From: Candidatus Zhuqueibacterota bacterium
GTDB lineage: Bacteria; Zhuqueibacterota; Zhuqueibacteria; Zhuqueibacterales; Zhuqueibacteraceae
Assembly: GCA_022616415.1 (NCBI GenBank)
Contig: JAKEEU010000280.1
Span: 17,079 to 81,078 of the forward strand
Direction of reading: 5' to 3'
Length of the DNA: 64,000 nucleotides
This document shows positions 35,119-44,428 of the stretch, piece after piece. A program made the position numbers and the translations under genes. The notes under the pieces were generated by a model that saw only the letters and a list, made by a program, of their open reading frames with translations, searched no databases and was not told the DNA's origin. How positions within the stretch are numbered: the first letter of the stretch is position 1; each line of letters opens with the position of its first letter.

Positions 35119-35813
35119 TTCTCGGCATCGAAACAGCGACCTCGATTTGCAGCGCCGGCATTGCCGATAACGAAAAGGTGATCGCTGAAATCCGGTTCGA
35201 CATCAAAAACATTCACGCCGAGGCGCTCTCTGAAAGCATCGAGCAACTGCTGCGGCTGTCCGGCGTCGCTTTAAAGGATATCGAAGCGTTTGCGGTGTCC
35301 ATCGGACCCGGCTCGTTCACCGGCCTCCGAATCGGATTGGCGACCGCCAAAGGTATGGCGTTTGCAAGCGGCAAACCTTTGGTGGCAGTCGGCACGTTGC
35401 TGGCGCAGGCAGGAGCCAGTAACCAGTGGTCAGTGAATAGTGACCAGTGGTCAGTGGTGCCGGTGATGAAAGCGAGAGCCGGGGAGATTTATGCGGCGCG
35501 CTTCCAAAGTACGTGGCCGATGCCGATTCCCATAAGCGACGAAGTCTTGTTGGCGGTTGCGGATTTTTCAAGTTGGTTACAAAAACCGGCCGCGCTGTGT
35601 GGAAATGGCGTGGCGATGTTGCAAGCGCCCGGCGTGTTGGAAAATTTATCGGACGTCATCATTATTCCGGAAGCGGCGGCCATGCTCGGCGGCGGGCTTA
35701 TCGCGCGGCTTGGCGCCGTCAAATTCGCTGCCGGTGACGTTGCCGATCTCGCGACGTTGGAGCCGCGTTATTTGCAGGAGTTTGCAATCGGGCCGAGGAA
35801 AACTCCGGTGTGA
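35115..35813 (+). CDS. tsaB: tRNA t6A synthesis protein TsaB with repeat insertion
   Basis: A 232-residue ASKHA-fold TsaB: MILGIETATSICSAGIAD, then SIGPGSFTGLRIGLATAKGM. GTG start overlapping tsaE's stop. Residues about 100-115 (SNQWSVNSDQWSVV) are encoded by a cagtggtcagtg repeat inserted in frame just before the conserved VVPVMKARAGEIYAARF. TsaD is not in the window. Confidence 0.93.
   Translation: MILGIETATSICSAGIADNEKVIAEIRFDIKNIHAEALSESIEQLLRLSGVALKDIEAFAVSIGPGSFTGLRIGLATAKGMAFASGKPLVAVGTLLAQAGASNQWSVNSDQWSVVPVMKARAGEIYAARFQSTWPMPIPISDEVLLAVADFSSWLQKPAALCGNGVAMLQAPGVLENLSDVIIIPEAAAMLGGGLIARLGAVKFAAGDVADLATLEPRYLQEFAIGPRKTPV
35416..35459. repeat. CCAGTGGTCAGTG repeat inside tsaB
   Basis: CCAGTGGTCAGTG occurs twice, separated by AATAGTGA, in frame within tsaB. 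It belongs to the CAGT-word family seen at 21321 and 4344. Confidence 0.8.
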
Positions 35814-35822
35814 TACAAAAAC

Positions 35823-36332
35823 ATGGAGACGCAACCTTTCACTGACTGGGGCGCGCAGCTTCGCCGCATGCGGCCGGAGGACCTCGAACAGGTGTTGGCG
35901 ATAGAACAGCGCAATTTTCACGAGCCGTGGACACGCCGCTCGTTTTTGGCGGAAATTGAGACGGCGCCGCTGTCGCAGCCGCTGGTCGTGGTTTATGAAA
36001 ATCAGCTTGCCGCGTACATCGTGCCGTGGTTCATCGCCGACGAGCTGCAGATTGCCAACGTCGCGGTTCATGAAGATTTTCGCCGGCGCGGGTTGGCGCG
36101 GCAACTGATCATGCATGTCTGTGATCTCGCCCAACGCCGCAATTGCCGCGTGGCGCATCTTGAGGTGCGGCGCTCGAATACAGCGGCCTCACGGCTTTAT
36201 GAAAGCCTGGGTTTTCAGATAACAACCGTGCGCCGAAATTATTACGGCCCGAATGAAGAGGCTTTGCTGATGAGCAAAAATTTAACGCCGCTGGCATCGA
36301 CGAACACAAACGGTATTGTTTCGCCGGGATGA
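35823..36332 (+). CDS. rimI: RimI-like N-terminal protein acetyltransferase
   Basis: A 169-residue GNAT of the RimI type, known to acetylate the N-terminal alanine of ribosomal protein bS18. MRPEDLEQVLAIEQRNFHEP WT, then QIANVAVHEDFRRRGLARQL (acetyl-CoA motif) and LEVRRSNTAASRLYESLGF. It directly follows tsaB, the usual neighbour of rimI. Confidence 0.88.
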   Translation: METQPFTDWGAQLRRMRPEDLEQVLAIEQRNFHEPWTRRSFLAEIETAPLSQPLVVVYENQLAAYIVPWFIADELQIANVAVHEDFRRRGLARQLIMHVCDLAQRRNCRVAHLEVRRSNTAASRLYESLGFQITTVRRNYYGPNEEALLMSKNLTPLASTNTNGIVSPG

Positions 36333-36375
36333 TCAACACTTAATTTTATCAAACCCTAAAGAGGGCGTAACTCAA

Positions 36376-37320
36376 ATGGCTTGGTTCAAACGCGAGCGGG
36401 GCGGCTTGTTGCCGCAAAAGAAAAAGGAAATGCCGGACCTATGGGTGAAATGCGACAAGTGTGGGGAAATTCTTTACAAGCCGGATTTGGAAAAAAATTG
36501 CCAGGTCTGCCTCAAATGCAGCCACCACTTCCGGATCGGCGCGCGCGATTACATCAGATTTTTGCTCGACGAAAACAGCTTTCAGGAAACGCACAAGAAT
36601 ATTCTGCCGATGGACGCGCTCAAGTTTCGCGCCCACAAAAAATATGCCGACCAATTAAAAGAAGCGACGCGCAAGAGCGGCAACTCCGACGCCATCATTA
36701 CCGGCATGGGTGTTCTCGGCGGGCAGCCGGCCGTGCTCGCAGTGATGGACTTCAGCTTTATTGGCGGCAGCATGGGCTCGGTCGTCGGCGAAAAAATCGC
36801 GCTGGCAACGGATGACGCGCTCGAACGGCGCCAGCCGCTCATCATCATCAGCGCTTCCGGCGGCGCGCGCATGATGGAAGGCGCACTGTCGTTGATGCAA
36901 ATGGCCAAGACCTCGGCGCGCCTGGCAAGATTGGCCGACGCTGGCATTCCGTTCATCTCGATTCTCACGCATCCGACCACTGGCGGCGTCACCGCCAGCT
37001 ATGCGATGTTGGGCGACGTGAATATCGCCGAGCCGAATGCGCTCATCGGCTTTGCCGGCCCGCGCGTGATCAAACAGACGATCGGCGAAAATCTGCCGGA
37101 GGGATTTCAAACCGCCGAATTTTTGCTGAAGCACGGTTTCATCGACGCCATTTTTCCCCGGAACGAGCTGCGCCAACGCTTGATGAATCTTCTCGATATT
37201 TTCATGCCGGACGATCCGAGCCGCCGCGCCGATTCCAATGACGGCATGATTTCCGGCCGGCAAGTCGATCCCGCGAAGCCGCGCGTTATCAACCAGCCAC
37301 TCACAAGCAGCCTGTCATGA
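36376..37320 (+). CDS. accD: Acetyl-CoA carboxylase carboxyltransferase subunit beta
   Basis: A 314-residue beta subunit of acetyl-CoA carboxylase, first step of fatty acid synthesis. The N-terminal zinc ribbon uses CDKC (26-29) and CLKC (45-48); the carboxyltransferase core has MDFSFIGGSMGSVVGEKI and ISASGGARMMEGALSLMQMA. The ATG at 36376 has AGAGGG upstream. Its stop overlaps surE by ATGA. accA is not in the window. Confidence 0.96.
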   Translation: MAWFKRERGGLLPQKKKEMPDLWVKCDKCGEILYKPDLEKNCQVCLKCSHHFRIGARDYIRFLLDENSFQETHKNILPMDALKFRAHKKYADQLKEATRKSGNSDAIITGMGVLGGQPAVLAVMDFSFIGGSMGSVVGEKIALATDDALERRQPLIIISASGGARMMEGALSLMQMAKTSARLARLADAGIPFISILTHPTTGGVTASYAMLGDVNIAEPNALIGFAGPRVIKQTIGENLPEGFQTAEFLLKHGFIDAIFPRNELRQRLMNLLDIFMPDDPSRRADSNDGMISGRQVDPAKPRVINQPLTSSLS

Positions 37321-38105
37321 GCACGCAACTAAAAAGCTTTTCAAAGCCGCACATTTTGGTCACCAACGACGACGGCATTTTTGCGCCAGGACTTTACGCG
37401 CTTTACGAAAGCCTGAGCGCAATCGCCGACGTGACCGTCGTGGCGCCGGATAGCGAGAGAAGCGCCGTCGGCCACGCCATCACCATCACCGATCCGCTGC
37501 GAGTTACATCATTCGAGAAATTCGGCAAGTTTTTCGGGTATGCGGTGAATGGCACGCCGGCCGATTGCGTGAAGATCGCGTATTTCGCGCTGCTGGAGCG
37601 CAAGCCCGATATGGTCGTTTCCGGCATCAACTACGGCTCGAATACCGGCATCAATATCATTTACTCCGGCACGGTTTCCGCCGCCACCGAAGGAACCATT
37701 CTCGGCATTCCCTCGTTTGCCGTTTCGCTGACGACTTTCAAAGACGCGGATTTTACTTTCGCCGCCAAGTTCGCGGCGAAGCTGGCGCCACTGGTGCTCT
37801 CAAACCGTTTGCCGAAAGGCACGTTTCTCAACGTCAACGTTCCCAATGTGCCGGAGACGGAAATCCGCGGGGTCGCCATCACCCGCATGGGCATGGCGAT
37901 TTACGACGACAAGTACGACAAACGCACCGATCCGCGCAACCGCGACTACTATTGGCTCACCGGCTCCAAGCGCGATAACGATGAAGGCGAAGACACCGAC
38001 GACGGCGCGATTCAAAAGAACATGGTTTCCATCACGCCGATTCATTATGATTTGACGAACCATGGGATTTTGGAGGAGTTGAAGATGTGGAAAATTGATA
38101 AATAA
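37317..38105 (+). CDS. surE: 5'/3'-nucleotidase SurE
   Basis: A 262-residue metal-dependent nucleoside 5'-monophosphatase. The metal-site motif ILVTNDDGIFAPG and VVAPDSERSAVGHAITIT, then GTPADCVKIA and VSGINYGSNTG, are all conserved. Coupled to accD. Confidence 0.95.
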   Translation: MSTQLKSFSKPHILVTNDDGIFAPGLYALYESLSAIADVTVVAPDSERSAVGHAITITDPLRVTSFEKFGKFFGYAVNGTPADCVKIAYFALLERKPDMVVSGINYGSNTGINIIYSGTVSAATEGTILGIPSFAVSLTTFKDADFTFAAKFAAKLAPLVLSNRLPKGTFLNVNVPNVPETEIRGVAITRMGMAIYDDKYDKRTDPRNRDYYWLTGSKRDNDEGEDTDDGAIQKNMVSITPIHYDLTNHGILEELKMWKIDK

Positions 38106-38181
38106 GCATTATACGCCTATATTTAATTCAGTGTGTTGGCAGTCGTGATGTGAAATTATCAGCTCGAAGAGGCGGAGCATT

Positions 38182-38397
38182 ATGAATTTCAGAACCGTAA
38201 CTATTGAGAAATCCGGTGAAACTTGCATCCGTTTTGGAGAAGCCTCAGTTATTGGAGGTGTTGCAACATTGTTTGTGCAAAATTTTCCTGTTGGAGTTTC
38301 AGTCGGAGGGGTTCTCGGTGGCATCGCATTGATATGGGTCGGTCTTTTGGTTTTTGATCGGGCGGATCGTTGGGGAGAAAAATCACGAGAAGTCTAA
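38182..38397 (+). CDS. Small membrane protein 1 of a tandem set
   Basis: A 71-residue protein with two short hydrophobic stretches (VIGGVATLFVQ and GVSVGGVLGGIALIWVGLLV) and a charged tail. GGCGGAG precedes the ATG. Not recognised. First of three small membrane proteins between surE and guaA. Confidence 0.55.
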   Translation: MNFRTVTIEKSGETCIRFGEASVIGGVATLFVQNFPVGVSVGGVLGGIALIWVGLLVFDRADRWGEKSREV

Positions 38398-38414
38398 TAT
38401 GCAAGGAGGTTGCC

Positions 38415-38537
38415 ATGAAGACGCCAGAACAAATAGCTATGTGGTATTTGATTGCCGTGGGGATAATTTTGCTTTTTGCTATTGGATCAGCACTGTTTTT
38501 TGCGTGGAATAGCAAAAAAGGAAAAAAAGCTTTGTAA
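38415..38537 (+). CDS. Small membrane protein 2 (40 residues)
   Basis: Starts MKTPEQIAMWYLIAVGIILL, then FAIGSALFFAWNSKKGKKAL and stop: one membrane helix with a Lys-rich C-terminus. A strong AAGGAGG lies 5 bases before the ATG, which supports it as a real gene. Too short for standard ORF calls. The stop TAA begins the hairpin at 38534. Confidence 0.7.
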   Translation: MKTPEQIAMWYLIAVGIILLFAIGSALFFAWNSKKGKKAL

Positions 38538-38564
38538 CGCAGACATGATATATTGGTCTGACGC
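38534..38564. repeat. GTAACGCAGAC...GTCTGACGC hairpin
   Basis: GTAACGCAGAC with GGTCTGACGC across 10 bases. It includes the stop codon of the preceding small gene. Confidence 0.6.
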
Positions 38565-38588
38565 TTTACAGACGCTAATTTACAACCG

Positions 38589-38735
38589 ATGAAAGCCATG
38601 ACAGTTGAACAAGCTTATCTTTTGGTAATGGGCTTTCTTGTCTTTTTTGCCATCGCCGCCGTCGTTTTTCTCGAATGGCATGCGAAAAAGAGAATGGAAG
38701 TGGAAAACAAACGAGCGGAAGATTGGTTCAAATGA
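38589..38735 (+). CDS. Small membrane protein 3 (48 residues)
   Basis: MKAMTVEQAYLLVMGFLVFF, then AIAAVVFLEWHAKKRMEVEN and a charged tail ending DWFK. One membrane helix, then a highly charged tail. Same N-terminal style as protein 2 (x-x-EQ-x-A-x-x-x-L). The stop lies 13 bases before guaA. Function unknown. Confidence 0.6.
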   Translation: MKAMTVEQAYLLVMGFLVFFAIAAVVFLEWHAKKRMEVENKRAEDWFK

Positions 38736-38748
38736 CGAGCACCTCACT

Positions 38749-40293
38749 ATGCCAGCTCGCGACTTGATCATCATCATCGATTTCGGCTCGCAATATACGC
38801 AGCTCATCGCCCGCAAAGTGCGCGAGCTCGGCGTTTATTCCGAGATCAAATCGTGCCGCACGCCGGTTGAGGAGCTGTTGCGCGAGCAGCCGCGCGGCCT
38901 CATTCTCTCCGGCGGGCCTAATTCCGTCTACGATCCGGAAGCGCCGAGTATGGCGCGTACAATTTTCGAGAACGACGTGCCGATTCTTGGTGTGTGCTAC
39001 GGCCAGCAGTTGATGGTGCACCTGCTCGGCGGTAAAGTGGTGGCTGCACCCGAGCGGGAATATGGTTCGGCACAATTGAAAATTCATGAACCAGATATGC
39101 TCTTTCAGAGCGTGAGCCCGAGCACGAGGGTTTGGATGAGCCACGGCGATTTTGTCGAAGCACCACCCGCTGGTTTTGTGTCGTTAGCAACAACGGCAAA
39201 CTCGCCCTACGCGGCGATAGCGCATTTGCAAAAAAAACTGTTCGGTATTCAATTCCACCCCGAAGTGGCACACACCGCCGAAGGCCGACAGATTTTGCAC
39301 AATTTTGTTTTTGCGATTTGCGGCTGCACCGCGAGCTGGTCTTCGGAGAATTTCGTTGAGGCCGCCGTGCAGAAGATTCGCGACGAGGTGGGAAAATCAC
39401 ACGTCATTTGCGGGCTTTCCGGCGGCGTGGATTCGGCGGTGACGGCCACGCTCGTGCAGCGCGCCATTGGCGCGCAACTGCACTGTGTCTTCGTCGATCA
39501 CGGCCTGATGCGCAAAAATGAGGCGCAGCAAATTGGCGCGACTTTTTCAGAGCTATTTGGCAGGGCTTTTATCGCGGTCGATGCTTCCGCGCTTTTTTTG
39601 GAAAAATTGCGCGGCGTCGTCGATCCGGAGATGAAGCGCAAAATCATCGGCGCGCAATACATTCGCGTGTTTGAAGCGGAAGCGCGCAAAATTTCCGGCG
39701 TTAAATTTCTCGCGCAGGGCACGCTTTATCCCGACGTGATTGAAAGCTTTTCGCCCTTTGGGGGACCGTCGGTGACGATTAAAACGCATCACAACGTTGG
39801 CGGCCTGCCGGAGAAAATGCACTTGCAGCTCATTGAGCCGTTGCGGGAACTGTTCAAAGACGAGGTGCGGCAATGCGGCCGCGTGCTCGGCATGCCGGAG
39901 AGCATTCTCGGCCGGCATCCATTTCCCGGCCCCGGCTTGGCGGTTCGTATTTTGGGTGAAATCACACCCGAACGGTTGGAGTTACTGCGCGAGGCGGACG
40001 CGATTTTTATTGACGAATTGAAAAAGAGTGGATGGTACGACCAAGTGTGGCAGGCGTTTGCGGTGCTGCTGCCGATTCAATCGGTTGGCGTGATGGGTGA
40101 CAGCCGCACGTATGAGATGACCGTGGCTTTGCGTTCGGTCAATTCGGTGGACGGCATGACTGCGGATTGGTCGAAACTGCCGCACGAGCTACTCGCGCAC
40201 GTCTCGTCGCGCATCACCAACGAAGTGCGCGGTATCAACCGCGTGGTCTACGACATCAGCTCGAAGCCGCCGAGCACGATTGAGTGGGAGTAG
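38749..40293 (+). CDS. guaA: GMP synthase (glutamine-hydrolysing)
   Basis: A 514-residue enzyme converting XMP to GMP. The class I glutaminase domain has the nucleophile Cys83 (GVCYGQQ) and FHPE; the synthetase has the P-loop SGGVDSAV, FSPFGGPSVTIKTHHNVGG and the dimerisation C-terminus. The family start is at MPARDLIIIIDFG (38749); the frame is open upstream. Confidence 0.97.
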   Translation: MPARDLIIIIDFGSQYTQLIARKVRELGVYSEIKSCRTPVEELLREQPRGLILSGGPNSVYDPEAPSMARTIFENDVPILGVCYGQQLMVHLLGGKVVAAPEREYGSAQLKIHEPDMLFQSVSPSTRVWMSHGDFVEAPPAGFVSLATTANSPYAAIAHLQKKLFGIQFHPEVAHTAEGRQILHNFVFAICGCTASWSSENFVEAAVQKIRDEVGKSHVICGLSGGVDSAVTATLVQRAIGAQLHCVFVDHGLMRKNEAQQIGATFSELFGRAFIAVDASALFLEKLRGVVDPEMKRKIIGAQYIRVFEAEARKISGVKFLAQGTLYPDVIESFSPFGGPSVTIKTHHNVGGLPEKMHLQLIEPLRELFKDEVRQCGRVLGMPESILGRHPFPGPGLAVRILGEITPERLELLREADAIFIDELKKSGWYDQVWQAFAVLLPIQSVGVMGDSRTYEMTVALRSVNSVDGMTADWSKLPHELLAHVSSRITNEVRGINRVVYDISSKPPSTIEWE

Positions 40294-40417
40294 CGCCCCG
40301 ACGTTCTTTGAAAGTGGTGGATATTTTCGACAACGACACGATGACGATTGTGGAAGTGAGCGTGGGAGGGAAGAAATAAAGAATCAGTCTGTAACATTTT
40401 ATCAGGAGGAATCAACC

Positions 40418-42250
40418 ATGTGTGGCATCGTCGGTTATCTCGGGCAAAAGCCCATCGTTCCGGTTCTGCTGGAAGGACTCAAACGGCTCGAATATCGCGG
40501 TTATGATTCCGCCGGGATCGTAACGTTATCAAACGGCAGTGTCAATCTCGTCAAACAGGCGGGGAAAATTTCCAACCTCGAGGCGTTGCTGGCGGATCGT
40601 CCTATTAATGGCTCGGTCGGCATTGCGCACACGCGCTGGGCAACGCATGGCGTGCCGAATGCCGAAAATGCGCATCCGCATACGGATTGCCGGAACAAGA
40701 TCGCGCTGATTCACAACGGCATCATCGAAAATTACGGCGTGATCAAAACCGAATTGATTTCCAAAGGGCATCAATTCAAGACGCAGACCGACACCGAGGC
40801 GCTGGTACACTTGATCGAAGAGTTTTACAAGAGCGGCCTGAGCTTCGAGGAAGCGGTGCGCGCCGCGCTCACGCAAGTGGAAGGCACGTATGGCATCGCC
40901 GCGGTATGCAGCGACGAGCCGGAGGTGATCGTGGCTGCGCGCAAGGGCAGCCCGCTGGTGGTGGGCATCGGCGACGGCGAGAACTTTGTGGCTTCGGACG
41001 TTTCGGCCATCATCAATCACACCAAACAAGTGAGCTACCTCGACGACGGTGAGATGGTGGTGGTGCGCCGTGACGGCATCGAAGTGAAAACCATCAGCAA
41101 CCAGCCGGTGCAGAAGCAGGTCGAAGAAATCGCCATTGATCTCGAACGCATTGAAAAGGGCGGCTATGATCACTTCATGCTGAAGGAGATTATGGAGCAG
41201 CCGAGCACGATTCAAGACGCGATGCGCGGCCGGCTGCTGCCGGAAGAGGGCATGGCCAAGTTCGGCGGCTTGCACGAGGTGATGGAGGCCTTGTTGAATG
41301 TCCGGCGCATTCTGATCACCGCCTGCGGCACTTCGTGGCACGCCTCGCTCATCGGCGAATACCTGCTCGAAGAATTCGTCCGCATTCCGGTCGAGGTCGA
41401 GTATGCCAGTGAGTTTCGCTATCGCGATCCGGTCATCGAGAACAACAACGCGCTCATCGTCATCAGCCAATCCGGCGAGACTGCGGACACTCTGGCGGCA
41501 CTGCGAGAAGCGAAACGCAAGGGCGCGACGGTGATCGGCATCTGCAACGTCGTCGGCTCGACGATCGCCCGCGAGGTTCACGCCGGCGTCTACTTGCACG
41601 CCGGCCCGGAGATTGGTGTGGCTTCCACCAAAGCCTTCACCTCACAGGTGACGTTGCTCACACTGCTCACGCTGCTACTAGCGCGGCATCGCAATATGTC
41701 CGCGGCGAAAGGCGTGGAGATCGTGCAGGAAATGATGACGCTGCCGGGCAAGGTCGAAAAAATTCTCGGGCTGCGTGAGGAGATCAAGAAGATCGCACAA
41801 ATTTATCACAAGAGCAGCAACTTTCTCTACCTCGGCCGCGGCTACAATTTTCCGGTGGCGCTCGAGGGCGCTCTCAAGCTGAAAGAGATTTCCTACATTC
41901 ACGCCGAGGGTTATCCCGCGGCGGAGATGAAGCACGGCCCGATCGCGCTAATCGATGACAACATGCCGGTGGTGTTCATCGCGACGCAGGATTCAACTTA
42001 CGACAAGATCGTGAGCAATATCGAGGAGGTGCGGGCGCGCCGCGGCAGGGTGATTGCGATTGCCACCGAGGGCGACGAGGAGATTAAAAAGCGCGCCGAT
42101 CACGTAATTTATATTCCGCACACAAAACAAATGCTGACGCCGATTTTGACGATCATTCCGCTGCAGCTTCTGGCTTATTACATCGCCATCCTGCGCGGCT
42201 GCGACGTGGATCAACCGCGGAATTTGGCGAAGAGTGTGACGGTCGAATAA
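40418..42250 (+). CDS. glmS: Glucosamine-fructose-6-phosphate aminotransferase
   Basis: A 610-residue enzyme making glucosamine-6-phosphate for cell wall sugars. The start MCGIVGYLG puts the catalytic Cys at position 2. Two SIS isomerase domains follow (ITACGTSWHASL, ISQSGETADT and YLGRGYNFPVALEGALKLKE), ending NLAKSVTVE. AGGAGGA before the ATG at 40418. No glmS ribozyme is recognised in the 124-base leader. Confidence 0.97.
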   Translation: MCGIVGYLGQKPIVPVLLEGLKRLEYRGYDSAGIVTLSNGSVNLVKQAGKISNLEALLADRPINGSVGIAHTRWATHGVPNAENAHPHTDCRNKIALIHNGIIENYGVIKTELISKGHQFKTQTDTEALVHLIEEFYKSGLSFEEAVRAALTQVEGTYGIAAVCSDEPEVIVAARKGSPLVVGIGDGENFVASDVSAIINHTKQVSYLDDGEMVVVRRDGIEVKTISNQPVQKQVEEIAIDLERIEKGGYDHFMLKEIMEQPSTIQDAMRGRLLPEEGMAKFGGLHEVMEALLNVRRILITACGTSWHASLIGEYLLEEFVRIPVEVEYASEFRYRDPVIENNNALIVISQSGETADTLAALREAKRKGATVIGICNVVGSTIAREVHAGVYLHAGPEIGVASTKAFTSQVTLLTLLTLLLARHRNMSAAKGVEIVQEMMTLPGKVEKILGLREEIKKIAQIYHKSSNFLYLGRGYNFPVALEGALKLKEISYIHAEGYPAAEMKHGPIALIDDNMPVVFIATQDSTYDKIVSNIEEVRARRGRVIAIATEGDEEIKKRADHVIYIPHTKQMLTPILTIIPLQLLAYYIAILRGCDVDQPRNLAKSVTVE

Positions 42251-42251
42251 G

Positions 42252-42367
42252 ACCGCCGACCGCATGGACGAACGCGGACAAACGCGAAATGATCGGCCGC
42301 GGACTTCGGACTTCACCGACTTCGGACTTTTTGCAGGACGATAGACAAACGCGGACGCGAAGTCAAG
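42252..42367. repeat. ACAAACGCG / CGGACTTC repeat region
   Basis: GGACAAACGCGAAATG, AGACAAACGCGGACGCG and two CGGACTTC words stand in a 116-base spacer; related to the AACCGCGAAT repeat at 31738. Boundaries are approximate. Confidence 0.5.
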
Positions 42368-42395
42368 AAGGGAATCTTTTAAAAACATAACTAGC

Positions 42396-44246
42396 ATGGA
42401 AAAACAATTTTCTCGCCTACGCCAACTCGCGCTGATGGCCGGCGTCTTGCCGCTGCTTGCTTTTGCCGCTTTCGCGCAGGAAAGGCCGTCATCACGGGAA
42501 GTGGAAACGCAGTTCAAGCAAGGCGTGGATTTTTTCAACAACGGACGTTACGAAGAGGCGCTGGCTCTATTCGACGGCTTGCTGCAAGGCAATGTTGCGC
42601 ACCAGCGCCTAACGGGGGCACTGTACATGCGCGCTCGCTGCGCCTACCAGCTTGGCCGGCTCGAAACGGCCGTACGCACGCTGGAGGAATTACAGCAGAA
42701 CTTTCCGAGGAGCAATTACGTGCAACACGCGCACGCGCTGCTCGGCATGATTGCCTCTCAAAAAGAGGAGTATTTGGATGCGGCGGTGGAATTTATTTGG
42801 GTAATGGAAACCGGCCGCAATCCGGCGCTGCGCAATCAGGCGAGTGAGTGGGCGCGCGCTATTCTTGAAGATTATCTTTCCCTCAGCGAGCTGCGCCGTT
42901 TGCGCAAAAGCTACACCGGGGCCAAAGGCTCGCCGCTGGTGGTCACGGCATTGGCGCGCGACGAGCTGGCATTCGGCGATCGTGAGGCGGGAGAAAAACT
43001 GATCGACGATTTTCTGCGCGCGAGTCCCGACACGCCGGTGCGCGCCGAGCTCGAGCAGCTTAGACGCACGGGCGGCGATCCGGTTGCAACCGTGTGCCGC
43101 ATCGGCGTCGTCTTGCCGCTTACCGGTTTTAACGCCGACGCCGGAATGGGCGTGTATCGCGGCATCAAGTACGCGCATATGGGGGTGGGCACCAATGGAC
43201 ATAACAGCGGCGCTCAATCTCCGCCGGCGATTCAACTGGTCGTGCGTGATTCGGAGAGCAGCATGGTACGCGCCTTGAAAGTCACACAGGATTTGCTCGA
43301 CGATCCCACGGTCGTGGCGGTTATCGGAGAAGTGGAAAGCTCGATCACCGGCGCGATTGCGGCGCTCGCCAATGCGAAGGGCGTTCCATTTTTGGCGCCG
43401 GCAGCGACGGAGAACGGCATCGGCGGCCTGGGCGAAAATGTTTTTCAGGTCAACGCCGACCGCGAGCACAAAGGCCGGGCTTTGGCTGAATACGCTTTCA
43501 ATTATTTGAATGCGCGCACGTTCGTCACCATTGCGCCGCAGGACGACTACGGCCAGCAAATGGCCGACGGTTTCAGCGCCGCCGTCGATAGCCTGGGTGG
43601 CGAAATCGTGGCGCAGAAATGGTATTACGGCGAGCCGCAGGATCTCGGCCGCACGTTCAAAGCCATTCGCGAAGCGGCGTTTCGCAAAGCGCAGAAAGAT
43701 TCCGTTCGAAATTCTCAGCAGCCGCACGAATCGCGCTCGCCGATAGTGAACCGCGAAGCGATCGAAGTGCCGGTAAACAATATCAACGCGATTTTCCTGC
43801 CGTTGCACGAGGAGGACATCCGGCTGGTGGCCACGCAGCGCGCCTATTATAATTTGCAGAGCAATATTCTCGGCGGCGACAATTGGTATACCGACGATAT
43901 TACAAAGAGCAAGGAATTGCAACGCTACGTCGATGGCGCCATCTTTGCGAGTGATTACTTTATCAATCTCGATGATACGCGCTTTAAACAATTTCGCAAT
44001 GATTTTCGCATTCGCATGGGCACGACGCCGGAGAAATGGGAAATTCTCGGTTACGACACTGCCAGCCTGCTCTTGAAGGCCATGCAGCAAGACGCACGCA
44101 ACCGCAATCAAATTCGGCAGGCGCTGCGCCGAACGGGCGTTTTTTCCGGCATCAAGGGGGAAATCGATTGGCGCAATGCCGGGAACGTGAACAGCAAGGT
44201 AAATATTTTGCAAATTCGCGGCGCGCAGGTGGTCAAGCTGCGGTAG
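42396..44246 (+). CDS. TPR protein fused to a periplasmic-binding (Peripla_BP_6) domain
   Basis: A 616-residue exported protein. The signal peptide is LALMAGVLPLLAFAAFAQ. Tetratricopeptide-like repeats occupy about 35-220 (FKQGVDFFNNGRYEEALALF). From about 230 a type I periplasmic-binding fold follows (IGVVLPLTGFNADAGMGVYR, then VAVIGEVESSITGAIAAL and QDDYGQQMADGF). TPR plus this fold is the layout of LpoA-type activators of penicillin-binding proteins and of some receptor lipoproteins. There is no neighbouring ABC permease, which favours an envelope role over transport. Confidence 0.78.
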   Translation: MEKQFSRLRQLALMAGVLPLLAFAAFAQERPSSREVETQFKQGVDFFNNGRYEEALALFDGLLQGNVAHQRLTGALYMRARCAYQLGRLETAVRTLEELQQNFPRSNYVQHAHALLGMIASQKEEYLDAAVEFIWVMETGRNPALRNQASEWARAILEDYLSLSELRRLRKSYTGAKGSPLVVTALARDELAFGDREAGEKLIDDFLRASPDTPVRAELEQLRRTGGDPVATVCRIGVVLPLTGFNADAGMGVYRGIKYAHMGVGTNGHNSGAQSPPAIQLVVRDSESSMVRALKVTQDLLDDPTVVAVIGEVESSITGAIAALANAKGVPFLAPAATENGIGGLGENVFQVNADREHKGRALAEYAFNYLNARTFVTIAPQDDYGQQMADGFSAAVDSLGGEIVAQKWYYGEPQDLGRTFKAIREAAFRKAQKDSVRNSQQPHESRSPIVNREAIEVPVNNINAIFLPLHEEDIRLVATQRAYYNLQSNILGGDNWYTDDITKSKELQRYVDGAIFASDYFINLDDTRFKQFRNDFRIRMGTTPEKWEILGYDTASLLLKAMQQDARNRNQIRQALRRTGVFSGIKGEIDWRNAGNVNSKVNILQIRGAQVVKLR

Positions 44247-44257
44247 AAAATTTGTTA

Positions 44258-44371
44258 CTATTCAGGTGTTCCCCAAAGGCAAAACGATTTGGGGCAAAAC
44301 TATTAAAATCTTCTTTTGAGGCCAATTGTTTTGCCCGAAATGGTTTTGCCTTTAATATGTACCTGAATAGT
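44258..44371. repeat. ACTATTCAGGT-bounded inverted repeat
   Basis: Terminal arms ACTATTCAGGT and ACCTGAATAGT are perfect inverse copies. Inner arms of 30 bases built of GGCAAAAC words pair with GTTTTGCC words with three mismatches. It lies between the TPR fusion and an outer membrane gene. Same family at 54041 and in the composite at 9633. Confidence 0.88.
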
Positions 44372-44428
44372 TATGCTGCTTTTACTTATTGTTTACAACT
44401 TCACATATCACTAATTAAGGAGATTGAG

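Noticed and set aside
35401..35460. A CRISPR-like array
   Set aside because: Only two direct words without spacers of regular length; it is part of the CAGT repeat family.
40294..40417. A glmS ribozyme or attenuator in the glmS leader
   Set aside because: Only 124 bases, and no conserved ribozyme core could be recognised. A short peptide frame ending VDIFDNDTMTIVEVSVGGKK is seen but lacks support.
40529..41599. A 356-residue minus-strand frame
   Set aside because: Opposite glmS; shadow.
42690..44213. A 507-residue minus-strand frame
   Set aside because: Opposite the TPR/periplasmic-binding gene; shadow.
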